Shown here: one piece after another, positions 10,354-22,200 of the stretch
Numbering within the stretch: position 1 is the first letter of the stretch
How the letters are laid out: each line of letters starts with the position of its first letter
From: Microdochium bolleyi
Taxonomy: Eukaryota; Ascomycota; Sordariomycetes; Xylariales; Microdochiaceae
Direction of reading: 5' to 3'
Assembly: GCA_001566295.1 (NCBI GenBank)
Contig: KQ964268.1
Coordinates: 1-64,000 of the forward strand
Length of the DNA: 64,000 nt
Program-made: the position numbers and the translations under genes
Notes under the pieces: model-generated
Told to the model about the DNA's origin: nothing
Database searches by the model: none
Seen by the model: only the letters and a program-made list of their open reading frames with translations

Positions 10354-11728
10354 TCATGCAATGGTCTGATTGCCCCCAAAGACAATGTTGGTTCCAGCGT
10401 GGCCGGGCGCAGAGTCCTCCCGGTTCGAGCTTTCGATGAACTGCAACGGCCAAGCGAGCCACTTGCGGCTTGCCTCCGACTGCTGCAATAGTTCGTTCAA
10501 CACATGTTGAGCCCAGCCCCGTATGAACCAGAAACCTCTCAGGGTGTGCAGCAGTACACAGAAATGGCTCAGGAGTATCAAAGCAACCGGGTCTCTCTCC
10601 TGCAAGCCCTGGACCAGCGGTTCTTCGAGCCTGTAGATCCACATCATGACTGACTGCATCTTTCCCGTATGATCTGGCGTTGCATGGTGGCCCTTACCGA
10701 AGGTTGTCTCATAGCAGTCCTCAAGGATCTTCAGCTCGGCCTTGTACTGAGTCCTGGACCCGGGCTGCGCGCAGAGATCGACAAGGTCTGAGATGCTATT
10801 CAGTGATATGCGCCAGTCCTCACTGCCGGCCTCTACATTCGGGGTTCTGGGTTTCTCTTCTGACCAAGTTCCTTCAGGGCGAGGATTGGGAAGGTACTGT
10901 GCCAAGGGTCCCGAAAAGACCGACGACCAGCCGCTCATGGTGACGACCAGCTTAACGCCCTTGATCAGGGACAGCCAGGGCACCTGTCCATCATTCGCAA
11001 CGAGAAACAAGTTTCCCGGCCGCGGGCCCTGGGCTAGTGCGGTGAAACACACGAGGACGGAAATGATGTACAGAGCAGGGCTGCTCGGGGCGTCGAACTC
11101 GCGGAGAAGGACAGTCGCTTCCCGCAGAGCAGCTGTACAGTGGTGCTCTGCTGTCAAGCTGAACCTCGCCGCCTCATCTGGAGGCCGGTCGCGTGCTAAG
11201 TGGTAAGCTGAAAAGGCGAGGACGAGGTCGAGGATGCACGGATATTGAAACCCAAGGCGTGGCACACCTTCTCGCCACAGATCTAAGCCGTTGTGTTCGC
11301 CGGGTTCGACAAGGGTAGCTGCGGCACGGGTGATGTAGTTGTGGTAGATCTCGATGTCATCAACGTTGAGAGGGGCGAAGTGAGCATCGGTGGCTGGTAC
11401 AGGCTTGGTGGCTGAGCTCACGGCGATCTGCTGAGCCCACGATGCCCAATCTGATCTTGGCCGCCCTCTTCGAGATGCTGTGGATGGTGTGTAGGCCGAT
11501 GCCGGTGACGGAAAAGATGGAGCGAAGTCACAAGTCACATCAAACTGGACGCAGTTTCCACAGTGAGGTTTGGCTTCGTCGCACTTTCGCTAGTGTCAGC
11601 TCTGAACCTGTTTTAGACGAAAAGGCAGCCTTGTAACGTGTTTTGTGGGTAGCATATCTACTCACCTTGATTTTACGGCGCTTGCACGTCAAACATCCGA
11701 GACGGGACTTCTTGTGACGTCTGCGCAT
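10354..11728 (-). CDS. Zn2Cys6 (Upc2-like) transcription factor
   Basis: Two exons, 11666-11728 and 10354-11583, with an 82-bp intron (GTGAGT donor, GAAAG acceptor) that splits the zinc cluster between KIK and CDEAKPHC. The product is 430 residues. Six cysteines (C-x2-C-x6-C-x6-C-x2-C-x6-C, residues about 12-40) form an N-terminal binuclear zinc cluster. The remainder resembles the fungal-specific middle region of Upc2/SterolUptake-type regulators (conserved FQYPCILDLVLAFSAYHLA). An in-frame ATG at 11878 would add 50 residues before the cluster; 11728 is chosen because the cluster then begins close to the terminus, as is common. The gene sits between two TIR-element copies and is the nearest gene to the 3' end of the PKS, so it is a candidate pathway regulator. 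That link is inference. Confidence 0.85.
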
Positions 11729-12226
11729 GATGGCTAGGGCAACATTGTCTGTGGTTGCAAAAGAGATAGATCGCGACACTAGCGTAGTACGGATGCGTGG
11801 CAGTACCGGAGATCGAGCCGTGCTTGTGTGAGGTGCATGACCCTTTGATCCATGATCTGATGAACAGAAGTCTGGCATTGACTTTGTGGTTCAGGGCCAT
11901 GTGGAACGTGGCATCTGCACAGGTGGAGCCGCCGGCTCGGAAAGAAGGCGCGAAAAAGCGTAAAACAAAAGCGTAAATGTTTAATTGGTCAACTTGATAG
12001 CCTACTGTATTCTTCCAGTGGGAGTTTAGCTTAAATTCCGGGTAGAGCATGAGCACGCGGGCTGAAGCTCCGGGCGGTGATTGGGTGCAGGGGGGGATTT
12101 CGGTGGGGCGCAGGCCCGGCGTACTTATGCACTCCTTACCCTCTGGCCATTTGCCACAGTGGTGGAGCAGTTGCTCTATAACGTCTTCAAAAATGGGCTT
12201 ATCAACAGTCCCTGACTATTATTCTG
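11729..12226. other. Upstream region of the Zn2Cys6 gene, no gene seen
   Basis: Promoter-side sequence of the minus-strand regulator, ending at TIR-element copy 2. Open frames here (such as 11673-12056 minus) overlap the regulator's 5' end out of frame and are not supported. Confidence 0.45.
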
Positions 12227-13001
12227 TCACGATCCGGCCTCTAAAGTCAGCCAGAGCGCCGGGCTTCGGGGTTGCTGTTCTAGAAAGTAGGTAAAGCTCG
12301 TGTAATATTACAACTTATCGAATATCGTTCGTCTCTTAGGTGTTGGCCGTGTCTCTTGGAAGAGATACTACTCTCGTCAATTGAGTGACTGGTTCAAGTG
12401 ATAGGTAAGAATAATACTTAGATTGATCGCTGAAGTCCAAAGGCTAGGACTGTCTGTCTAGGGAACCCGCCTAAACTATATACGCCTTCGCCCTTTATCG
12501 CTCCTTACTAGCTTACAACCAACGGTCGTGAGGCTTATAGGCTTACGTTGTGATCCTGTGATCTAGTCGTCCTGCTTACTAGATCACTTCGTGATCCAGT
12601 GATCCTATACAGCCTTACTGATATAACCTGTTTACTTATATAAGGAGGCTTATGACCCCTTATAGATCCGCCCTTGTCCTTAGCCTGATACTGCGGCCTT
12701 ATTTGTCCTGTCCTCCCAGCCCAAACAATCCCCTGTTGGTCCGCGCCGTCACATATAGTTAACCTTAATAGCCCGTGCCCGCCCCCCCTACCGCACCCCT
12801 GCCCCTACCAAACTTAACCTCGATTAAGGTTAAGTACGCCCGGGAATAATGGTTAGAGTAGTATCTCTTCTAAGAGACACAATAACCCTAAGAGACGAAC
12901 GATATTCCCGAGGAAGTAATATTGTATTAGCTTTACCTACCGGTAGAACAGTAACCTAGCGAAGCCCGACTAGATGGGTAACCCCGGAGGTCGGATCGTA
13001 A
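12227..13001. mobile_element. Non-autonomous TIR element, copy 2
   Basis: A 775-bp element. Left end TCACGATCCGGCCTC and right end GAGGTCGGATCGTAA are imperfect inverted repeats. The inverted similarity runs about 165 bases inward through AGTAGGTAAAGCT, AATATCGTTCGTCTCTTAG and GAGATACTACTCT. Internal blocks (CCGCCCTTGTCCTTAGCCTGA, CCCAAACAATC) match copy 1 in order. A perfect 10-bp hairpin with a 10-base loop lies at 12558-12587. No transposase frame is present. The element ends 260 bp beyond the PKS stop codon. Confidence 0.75.
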
Positions 13002-13260
13002 TACATAGCTCTATATTAGTAAGGTTCTCCTCTCTATAGATTCACTTAGTATTCTAGGAGGCTACTAAATTTCTACTTATAGCTCTGTCTACGAAGTAAA
13101 AGACGCCTGGATTAACTCCTTAATAATTAACACAGCGCGCTCGATCGCCTGTGTAAGGTCTTCTGCCTTGCCCTGACCACAGACGGTGCTAATGGCGCAA
13201 CTAGAATTACAAGTCAATACACGTCGAACAGTATCCGTAAACAGGCACGACTGAGAAAAC

Positions 13261-16200
13261 TTACCTATCCTGCCTGATAGTGTACTTCAGCCGCAAGGCA
13301 TTGGGATCCCACGACACCATGTAGCCCTCGAAATTGGGCGGATTGATATACGTGATGTTCGTGAAGTTGTCGAGCCGGCGCTGGAGAGGGTGGGTGAAGA
13401 TTGCGGCTCTGGGCTCATCCGCTGGGAACTGCTTGTCGATGACATGGAGCAGGCGGTAGTGCCCCTTGCCGTCCTTCGAGTCTCTAATCCTGGCGTTCAT
13501 GTCCAACGCTGCCTTGAGCAGCAGCGCGCGTCGGTCGGAAAGCGACATGGACTCATCGGTGGCAGCGTCGCAGAATGCGCGGACCGGCGGAGAGTTGAGC
13601 TGCACGAGATCGTGCCGTCCCTCGTGGAAATGGGTAAGTGCCATGGGTTGCCAGCTGACGGGGAGGGTACCATAGTACAAGTGCATTGCCAGCTGCAGTG
13701 TGGCATCGTAGGTGCCCTTGAGAGGCAAATTGTGCCCCGTGATAAACTTCTGGCCGAGCCCGGGAACCTCATGGTAGAGGAAATCGCGCGCATCGGAGAA
13801 AGCAGCCCACTTCTCCTTCAAGATGGCGATCTGCTGGTCAGCCTCGGCAGTGGTGGCAAGCTCCAACTCACGAGGTGCCTCAGGAAGATGGCAATCGGTG
13901 CCATTGGCCTCAGCCGGTCGGTACTCGTCGATGGCAGCGGAGATGCGGTCGTGGAGTGGCACGGGGAGGGTGCCGTCAATGAAGGAGTGCTCAAAGATCA
14001 CACCAGCCCTGCCGTTGGCGGCTACCGTGAACTGCACACACTTGTCGTGCCATCGGTTGGAGCCGTCGCCGAGCCTGCAGTGTTTCGCGCACTCCTCTGG
14101 GGTCTCAGGGCTACCATCGTCGAGGCAGACGACAAATGCTGCCGACTCGAGCGTGCTGAAGTACTCCCCGTTTTGGGGCCCCACGGAAAGGAGTCCGTCG
14201 CGAACCTGTGGACACGTTAGCCTGGAAGCACAGAGAGCACTGAATGGCGATGATGGGTACTTACCTTGGCCCATGAGTCGCGGCTGTCACTTGTCAAAAT
14301 GCCCGCCCAGGTGCCTTGATCTTGAACGTTGTTCAAAATGGCGTCAATGGTCTTCTTGACCGTCCTTAACGATACATCCTGACCGGCCTCATGTAGTGGC
14401 ACGACGAAGGCCCGACCACGCCTGAGCACGACGCAATAGTCCCCACTGCCCTTGACGGTCATGTCCCGTCCGATGCCAGGGATTCGTGCTGTGTTGAAAA
14501 GCCATTTGTCAAAGGCCATGCAGATTGGAGTGCCGAGAACGAACGCCGGCTCGAGCGTTCCGTTGTCAATCTCTTTCTTGTACTGGAATGCCGTGATCGC
14601 AAGGAGGGCAGCAACCTCAGCCTGCGTCTGTGGGACTCTGCCGGGGTGGTAGACGGCACAGAAGCTGGTGTATTGCGTCGGCTCGCGGCGCCTCAGGTAA
14701 GTGTGCTCGCGCAGGTAGTCGTTCGCCCAATTGCCGCCCGTGGCTGGGTCGGCGGCTCTGTGCTTGATGTTCTCGTAGACCTTGCGGGCCACGCCGTCTG
14801 GGGCTGTGAACTCCTGGACTGCGGTCTGGAAGGTGGTGCGTTCTTCTTCGCTCTGTGCAAGATGGGCGCTGCCGTCCATGTAGTTCTGCATGGCTGTGTC
14901 GAAATCCGGCACAGGAAGCCGGGGGGTCTCGTCTGGCACTGGGCAGCAGGGTTCCTTCCGCGTCTGGGAATCTTCCTTGGCAAGCACGCCTTTCGACTGT
15001 GTCTTTGTCTGAGCTTCGTCGCCCTCCTCCCCGTCCTGCCCGCCAGACTTCTGGCTACGAAGCTCGGCGGAGACGAACTTGGATCTCATGGCGAGGGTGC
15101 CCGCAAGGCCAAGGATGCTTGGGGCACTGGTCAGCTCGGAAGCCTGGAGTGTCGCCTTGAACGTCCGCACGATCCAGTTCTTGAGCTCGATCGAGACCAA
15201 CGAGTCGAGGCCGATGGAGGCCGGAGCCTGGTGGACGCTGAGGTCGCTGATCGAGACGTTGAGGAATACTGCAAACTTCTCCAAAGTGGCCTGGGCGATG
15301 ATGTCCACTGCCTCGTCCATGGTCGCTGCAGCTTTCAAAGACCCCTCGATGTCGCGCTTCGCGGTAGCCAGGCCGCTGCCGTCAGCGTCAGCCGACTCCA
15401 GTCGCGGCAGTGTCTCAAACATTGGAGTCCAGAACGAGTCTGGCATTGCCATGATCGACTTCCGGTCAAAGCCCATGACAGCCTGAGTCCTGCTGGGCAT
15501 GTCTTCCGAGTTTTGCATCGAGTATTCAGCCAGTTGCATAACCTCGTCGAACGACATGACGTGGCTCCCAAGCCGCTCAAGACGCGCGTATTCGCCTGCA
15601 GCAATAAGGTCCACAATGTATCCAGAGCCTCCGACAGGCGGGAGAGCCAGCGCAGTGTATCTGGTGTTGAACGACTTGGGATGGTGCCTGGCGTAGGCGT
15701 CTTGGAAGTTATTGGCGGCACTGTAGTTAGTCTGCGCAGGGTTGCCGATGACGCCAGCTACCGACGTCAACATGATGAAAAAGTCGAGGTCGGGCGAAGA
15801 GAACGCGTTGTCGAGGTTCCAAGTGCCGTGCACCTTTGGTCCCAAGACTGTATTCCAGTCATCCACAGTCATGTCAACAAGAGGGTGATCCTGCAACCTT
15901 GTCAGTACTGTTATCATTTCATAAGAGCGAACTCGTGATCGACCACTTACTCTCAGCACCACGCCACAGTTGATGATGCCCCGGACGGCGGGCAAGGCTT
16001 TCTGGCAGTGGTCCAGAAGCTTTCGCACACTCTCTGAATTTGTGATGTCGCACTGCGCGATGTGGATCGTGCTGTCTGGTGCTGCATGCTTGGCTACGAA
16101 AGCATCATGGTCGGCCTGGTCCAAGTTCTTCCTGGTTAGTGCGACAATATGCCCCGCACCAAGAGTGACCAGAAGCGATATCAGTCGGCTTCCGATGTCC

Positions 16201-19200
16201 CCAAGACCGCCAGCAACGAGATAGGTGCCATCTTTTGCCAGCCTGGCGCGCGGGGGAGGCGGAAGCACAGCCTGGACGACAGCACCATCTGGGATCTCCA
16301 GCACCACCTTGCCCATGTGTTTGCGCTCCGCAATCAGCCTGAATGCCGCCTCGAGCTGGCCAATGGGCATAGTCATGACGGGTTTGACCGGAGTGAAGAC
16401 GCCGCTGTTGAAGAGTGCAACAACCTCGCCCGACATTTCGTAGAAGTCATCCTCACGCTCGTTGCAGAACGCAAAGAGGTCTACTGAAGCGAAAGTGACG
16501 TTGCGGTCGAATGGCGCCATGCTCAGATGGTTGTTCCTGGTGATGTCAGCCTTGCCGAGCTCGATGTGTATGCCAAAGGATGCGATGCAGTCCCAGCTCT
16601 CGGCAAGCATCTCGCCGGCAATCGAGTTAAGCACCACGTCGACGCCTCGGTTGTTGGTCATCCTGAGGATTTTGCGCTTCAGGTCGAGTGGCGCGGCCCG
16701 GGCATTGAGGATATGGCTCTCAGGGATCCCATAGTTGTCAACCAGTGTCTGCCTCTTCTCGAGGCTGCTGGCTGTGGCGAACACGACGGCACCCACATGC
16801 TGCGCGTACTGGATCGCGGCCTGTCCAACGGCACCAGTTGCAGCATGGATGAGTACCGTCTGACCGCGCCGCAGCCGTGCGAGATGCACAAAACTGTAGT
16901 AGACAGTCGTGAACACGATGGAGATCGACGCGCCATCGGCCCAGCTCTCCATGGCGTGCGGCAACACGTGTGCATGCGTTCCCTTGATCCGTGTCTGGCT
17001 GGCGTATGCCTGGCCCTTGAGGCCATACACACGATCGCCGACCTTATATCTCTCCTGCACCCATGATCCAGACCCGACGGCAGTAACGATACCAGATACC
17101 TCGCCTGCCATGGGCGAGTCGGGCCGCATCTGGCCCAGTCCGATCAGCACATCTCGGAAGTTGACTCCGTAGGCCTTGGCATCGATCTGAATCTCATCAT
17201 CGGCCAAAGGGGTCGCAATGACGTCGTTTCGCACAAAGTGCAAGCTGCTCAGTAGACCCGGAGTACCGACCTCGAGCTTCAGAGGCAAGTTAGGATCGTT
17301 GTAGAGATGCTCTTCAACCTTGTTGCGGTGGTTCACGCGGTCTGCCCAGTCTATGAAGTGCGTGTCTGGGAGGAGTCTGGGGACCAAGCATCTGCCTCCG
17401 GAGATGACGAACTCTGAGTCACAGCCTTGCGAAGTGTGTTCGACCCTGGGTGTATGGATCAATGCGGCAAGGCGATTGACGTAGGTCAGCAATTCGGAGG
17501 TGTTGTCCTTGGTGACCGGGTCCATGGCTTCGAGAGTCAGAAGCTTGACACCCTCGTTTTCTCGACGAACCACGCGAGCCAATCCGTGGACGAGTGCCTT
17601 GACAGCGGCAACATCTGGTTTACCGACAACCTCGGCCGCCACATCGGCCACGCCATCTTCCTGGAAGGTGACCCACAGGATGAACTGTGCGCCGCTCATG
17701 ATGGCGTTGATCAGTCCGAACTCCTCGGGGTTTGGCCTCACTAGGACGGAAGAATTCGCGCTATCGAGGACGACATAGAAGCTTGGGTCGTTCTGCTCGA
17801 CAGTATGGCTCGCATCTGCGAGCGATTTCCACGTTGCCAGTTGGGTGGGAAGTCCAGTTGCCTCAAAGCCAGGCAGCAGAGCCTCGGCAAGTTCCTGTGT
17901 GACTGAAGAGGTTCCTCTATGAATAATGCGCATGGACTCGGGCACTGGGATGGCCTCTGACACTGGCTTGTCGGCTGCCGTGTCGATCAACTGAGCGACA
18001 ATGAAGGAAAATCGAGCCAGGGGACCATCGCAGTCAGTCGCAGAGAACTCGATCCCGCTGAATGAGTTGGAAACCAGGCAGTCGTTCCATTCGCTTGGGT
18101 TCAAGTCCGCGTCAACCATTTGTCCATCTTTGAGTTCCCACCAGCTGTAGCGTTTATTGTCAGTATATGACTCTCATTAGTAGGTAGAGCCTGTGCTTAA
18201 GTACTTACCCCGGAAGAGTGCCAAGGACGGTGTTGACAGCTGCTGACTGCCGATGTGACTCAACCAGTAGCAACCTGCCGCCAGGCTTGAGGATCTTCTG
18301 GACATTCTGAAGCGTCTCTGATGCCGAAGAGGCCGTGCGAAGCACGTCAGAAGCAACCACAACGTCGAACTGATGCCGCTCGAACCCCTGTTCGACAGGG
18401 TCCTTCGAGATATCCAGTACCTTGAAGTTCAGGAGGGACTCCCATTTCTTGAGGGCCGCCTTGCCCGTCTCGAAATGATCTGCAGAGTTGTCTGTGAAGC
18501 AATACTGCTTTACCAAAGCTGCTGCGTTGTCCCCAACTGCCTCAAGGAAGTGGGCAGCGGCATTACCCGTTCCCGCGCCGATCTCGACGATACTTAGATG
18601 CGGGTTCTTGTGGGCGAGGATCTTGAAATATTCTGTCATTTGCTTCCTTGCGGGCAGCATCGGTCCGTCCTTGTACCAGCTGCTCCACAGCGAACTGTCA
18701 GAGCTGGCGTCGAGGGAGGTGACTGTATTGTCTAAGATGCTTTGCAGGGATTGTCCGATCGTCTCAAGCAGTGCCCCTTCGTGCGAGCCCAAGCGAGAGG
18801 ACCTTTCCAGGATGGCGGCCTTGTCTTCGTCCCTCATCCCGTCGATCGTGTTCCGGAAGCTCTCAGAGGCTGTCCAAGCAGAGATCCACTTGCAGAAATG
18901 CTGCAGGTGTGGCAAGGGCGCGGTCTCTGGGCTTCGGACGACCACCAAATCTTTGACCTTGTCCAAGTATATCATGGCTGCCTTCTCATTGAGGTCTAGT
19001 CGATCGTAGAACTCGGGGGTGCTCTCTGCGTGCGGTTTTGTGAGAGCATTAAATGTCGCTTCGTTGAGCAGCGAAGGGTCTTCTGTCCAAACCACCTCAG
19101 TGTTGTTCTCGCGCTCAAAAAGCTTGGCAGTTTCCTCGGCCTCTTCGCCCACAGCTTGGAGCTGCACACCACTGAAGGAGCAGACCAGCTTCAGCTCGCC

Positions 19201-22200
19201 GCTGTCTGGTGCGCGCTGGAACATCCAGACATTGCCCCTTCCGGCGGTCTTGCCGAGAGGCTTAATGTCTATGGCCACAATGTTGTCTATGCCAGGCTTG
19301 CTCAGCATATCGCTGGTCATGATGGACTCGTCGGTCTTGACAGGCATCAGTGGCGCGTTGATGATTTGTTTGTGGAACAGCGTCGCCAGCATGTGCACGG
19401 TTGCGTCGAGGGTCGCAGGGTGGACCAGATGTGGCTGGGAGTAGCCATGTGGCATCCATTGGGTCATGTCGGGCGTCTGCAACTTCGCGAGCGCAACTCC
19501 CTGTCCCATAGAGGCCTCGTTGACCAACGCGAAGCTGGGCCCCCAGTCGTTACCCGCCTTTCGGTGTTCTGCGTACATAACTTCGGGGTCGACTGTCTGC
19601 GTTGCCAAAGCAGTGATACGGTCCAGGGCTTCAAAGGCTTCTTGGGTCGCAATGCTGTGCTCGTCCCCAAAGGCCGGGGCGGCATCGACGCCAGCTGAGG
19701 CTTGTAGCTCGAAGCGGAGCTGAGTCGTGAGGTGCTCTGCCCATTTGCCATCTGGCTGCAACGAGAGGATGCGAGCTGTGTACCAGGGGCTGTCAACGCT
19801 TGACTTAGACGGACTAAGGATCAGCTGAACTTCGACATCCGGCCCAGCTTCTTCATCCTGCTCCTGCGCTAGGATGATTGGGCGATGGACACGCTGGTCT
19901 TTGACCACGTATTTGGCAATCTTTGAGCCAGGGTGGCGCATCTGGACCAGCTGGTTCAGACTTTCCACCATCATACAAGTATAGCCAGTGAGGGGAAACA
20001 CAACCTGGCCATCGACAATGTGGTGCCGAATCCACGGCAGCCTGTCGAGGCTAAGCTGGTGCCGCCAGCGAGGCTCATCGATCGAGCTTTGCACATCGTA
20101 AAGTCCACAGAGGTCGTGGTAAGGGAATTGGCGGAGTCTATAGTCGCGACTAAAACGGGGCTCCCTCCAGTACTTGACCCTGTGGTCCCAGGGGTAACGG
20201 GTCACGTTGCCGAGCACACGAGGGGTCGCAGCTCCGCCAGCGGAGACAAATGCACTCTGCAGCTTGAGGGAAACGCCAAGCTCAAACAGTCGTGCAATGG
20301 TGGCTGTAAACGTGCTGGATGCATTCTTGCCGCGGGTCAATGGCGCAAAGTATGACCATTTAACGTCGGGCGTGGCCGACAGGACCTGTCGAAGCGGTCC
20401 CTGAAGGGCGGAGTGTGGACCGATCTCAATGAACACATTTGCATCGTCCTGGTTGCCGGACGCCTGCATGTTCTGTACCAAGTGGCTCACGGCATCATTG
20501 AAGCGTACCTGGGAGACCAAGTTTCGGGTCCAGTACTCTGCGCCAAAGTCTGTGGTCTTCGTAGTTCCGGTGACCGAGGAGACGAACTGGATGCCCTCCC
20601 GTATGGCGTTGGGCTTGACCTCTGCCAAGGATGCCGAGTACGATTTAGCAACCTTCTCCATGTGGTGGGAGTGGTATGCTGTCTCGACCTTGAGCTTCCT
20701 GGCAAAGACGCCTGCCGCGGCCAAGGTCTCGTACAGGGCGTCGATCGCCGGCTCATCACCAGACAGAGTGGTGCTTGTCGGACTGTTGACGCAGGCCACT
20801 GTTACGCGGCCCTTGGACTCCTCGATCTTGGCATCGAGAATGGCCTGCACGGCAGCCTGCTCCCCAAGCCCCACTGCCAGCATCGTCCCGGGAAGATCGT
20901 TCAGCGCTTTCGCAACTGAAGATGACTTTCCACGATAGAATGCCCTACATGAAACCGTTAGTGGTCTATTTCAGAGGTGCCTAGGATTGGAAAAGTCGAA
21001 GACTCACGATCGAATTGCGTCCTCGGTGCTCAGGATGCCCGCGGAATAAGCCGCTGCGATCTCGCCACTGCTGTGGCCCACCACCCAGCTAGGCTGTACG
21101 CCATAATCCCGCAAGAGGTCGACCAGTGCCATTTGGATGATGGTGGTGACTGGCTGCGCGAGCGCGCTCTCGTTGATCCGAGACTCGCCTTCGGGTCGTG
21201 CCAGCTCCTCCAGAAGTTCCCACTTGGCGCCGAATGTTTTCAGCATAGCTGCAGCCTTGTCCATGGCTTTCCGGAACGTCTCGGACGTTGCAAGGAGATC
21301 TCGGCCCATACCAGCCCATTGCGCACCCTGGCCAGTAAAGACAAAAGCCACCTTGGTCGCTCGTGCAGCTCGGACTTTGGTGCTGGTGGGACCCTGCAGC
21401 TCTGTCAAGAGCTCTGCTGAAGTTGATGCCACAAATGCCTGTCTCCAAGCAAACCGCGACCGTCGGCACGACAAGGTGTAAGAGAGGTCTCGCAGGGCGG
21501 CATGATCCATCTCTTGTCTGGAGATCCAGTTCTCGAGGATCTTGGGCATTGCTTCAAGAGAGGTCTCTGATTGTGCACTGAGTGGGAAAAGAAGAGCAGG
21601 GTTGCCAGTCAATTCCTGGGCTTCGGAGCTGTCTCCGTTGGAAGGATGCCCGTCGGAGTCGTGTCCGTTGGAGTCGTGCCCGTTAGCAGAGAGCCCATTA
21701 ACAGAGTGACCATTCTCATGATGTCCATTTGTAGATGGTGCAACAGGCTTGGGCACGGTGTGCTCAAATCGGTCCAGGATCACATGGCAATTTGTGCCAC
21801 CATATCCGAATGAATTGACGCTGGCTCTTATGGGACCTTGATGCCCCTCTGGGACTAAGGGCTCGAGACTCAATGGGACCTGGTTTATGTCAGCACGGAT
21901 CTGCGCCGGGGAGTGTTTAAACGTACTGTGATCTGTCTCTGCTCCAGATCTAGACCTGGCTTGGGCTTCTCAAAATTGAGATTGGGTGGAATCTGCTGAT
22001 GCTGAAGAACCAGCACTGCCTTGATGACACCAGCAAGACCACTCGTGGCCTCCGTATGGCCCAAGTTCGTCTTGACTGAGCCTACAAAGATGTTCCGCTC
22101 TCGTTTGTGCTCTGAAAAGACTCTGCCGATGGAGTTGATCTCGGCAGCATCACCAGCCAGCGTGCCGGTACCGTGGGCCTCAATATAGAGGGTGTCTCGT

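Noticed and set aside
13250..13275. GTAAGT-like donor overlapping the PKS stop codon, suggesting a further 3' exon
   Set aside because: The stop codon is in frame, the cAT domain appears complete to its C-terminal strand region, and no continuing homologous exon is visible before the TIR element.
13390..14220. 276-codon plus-strand frame at the PKS 3' end
   Set aside because: Antisense of the carnitine-acyltransferase exon.
14646..15938. 430-codon plus-strand open frame inside the PKS region
   Set aside because: Antisense shadow of the ACP/KR region of the PKS, with no domain of its own.
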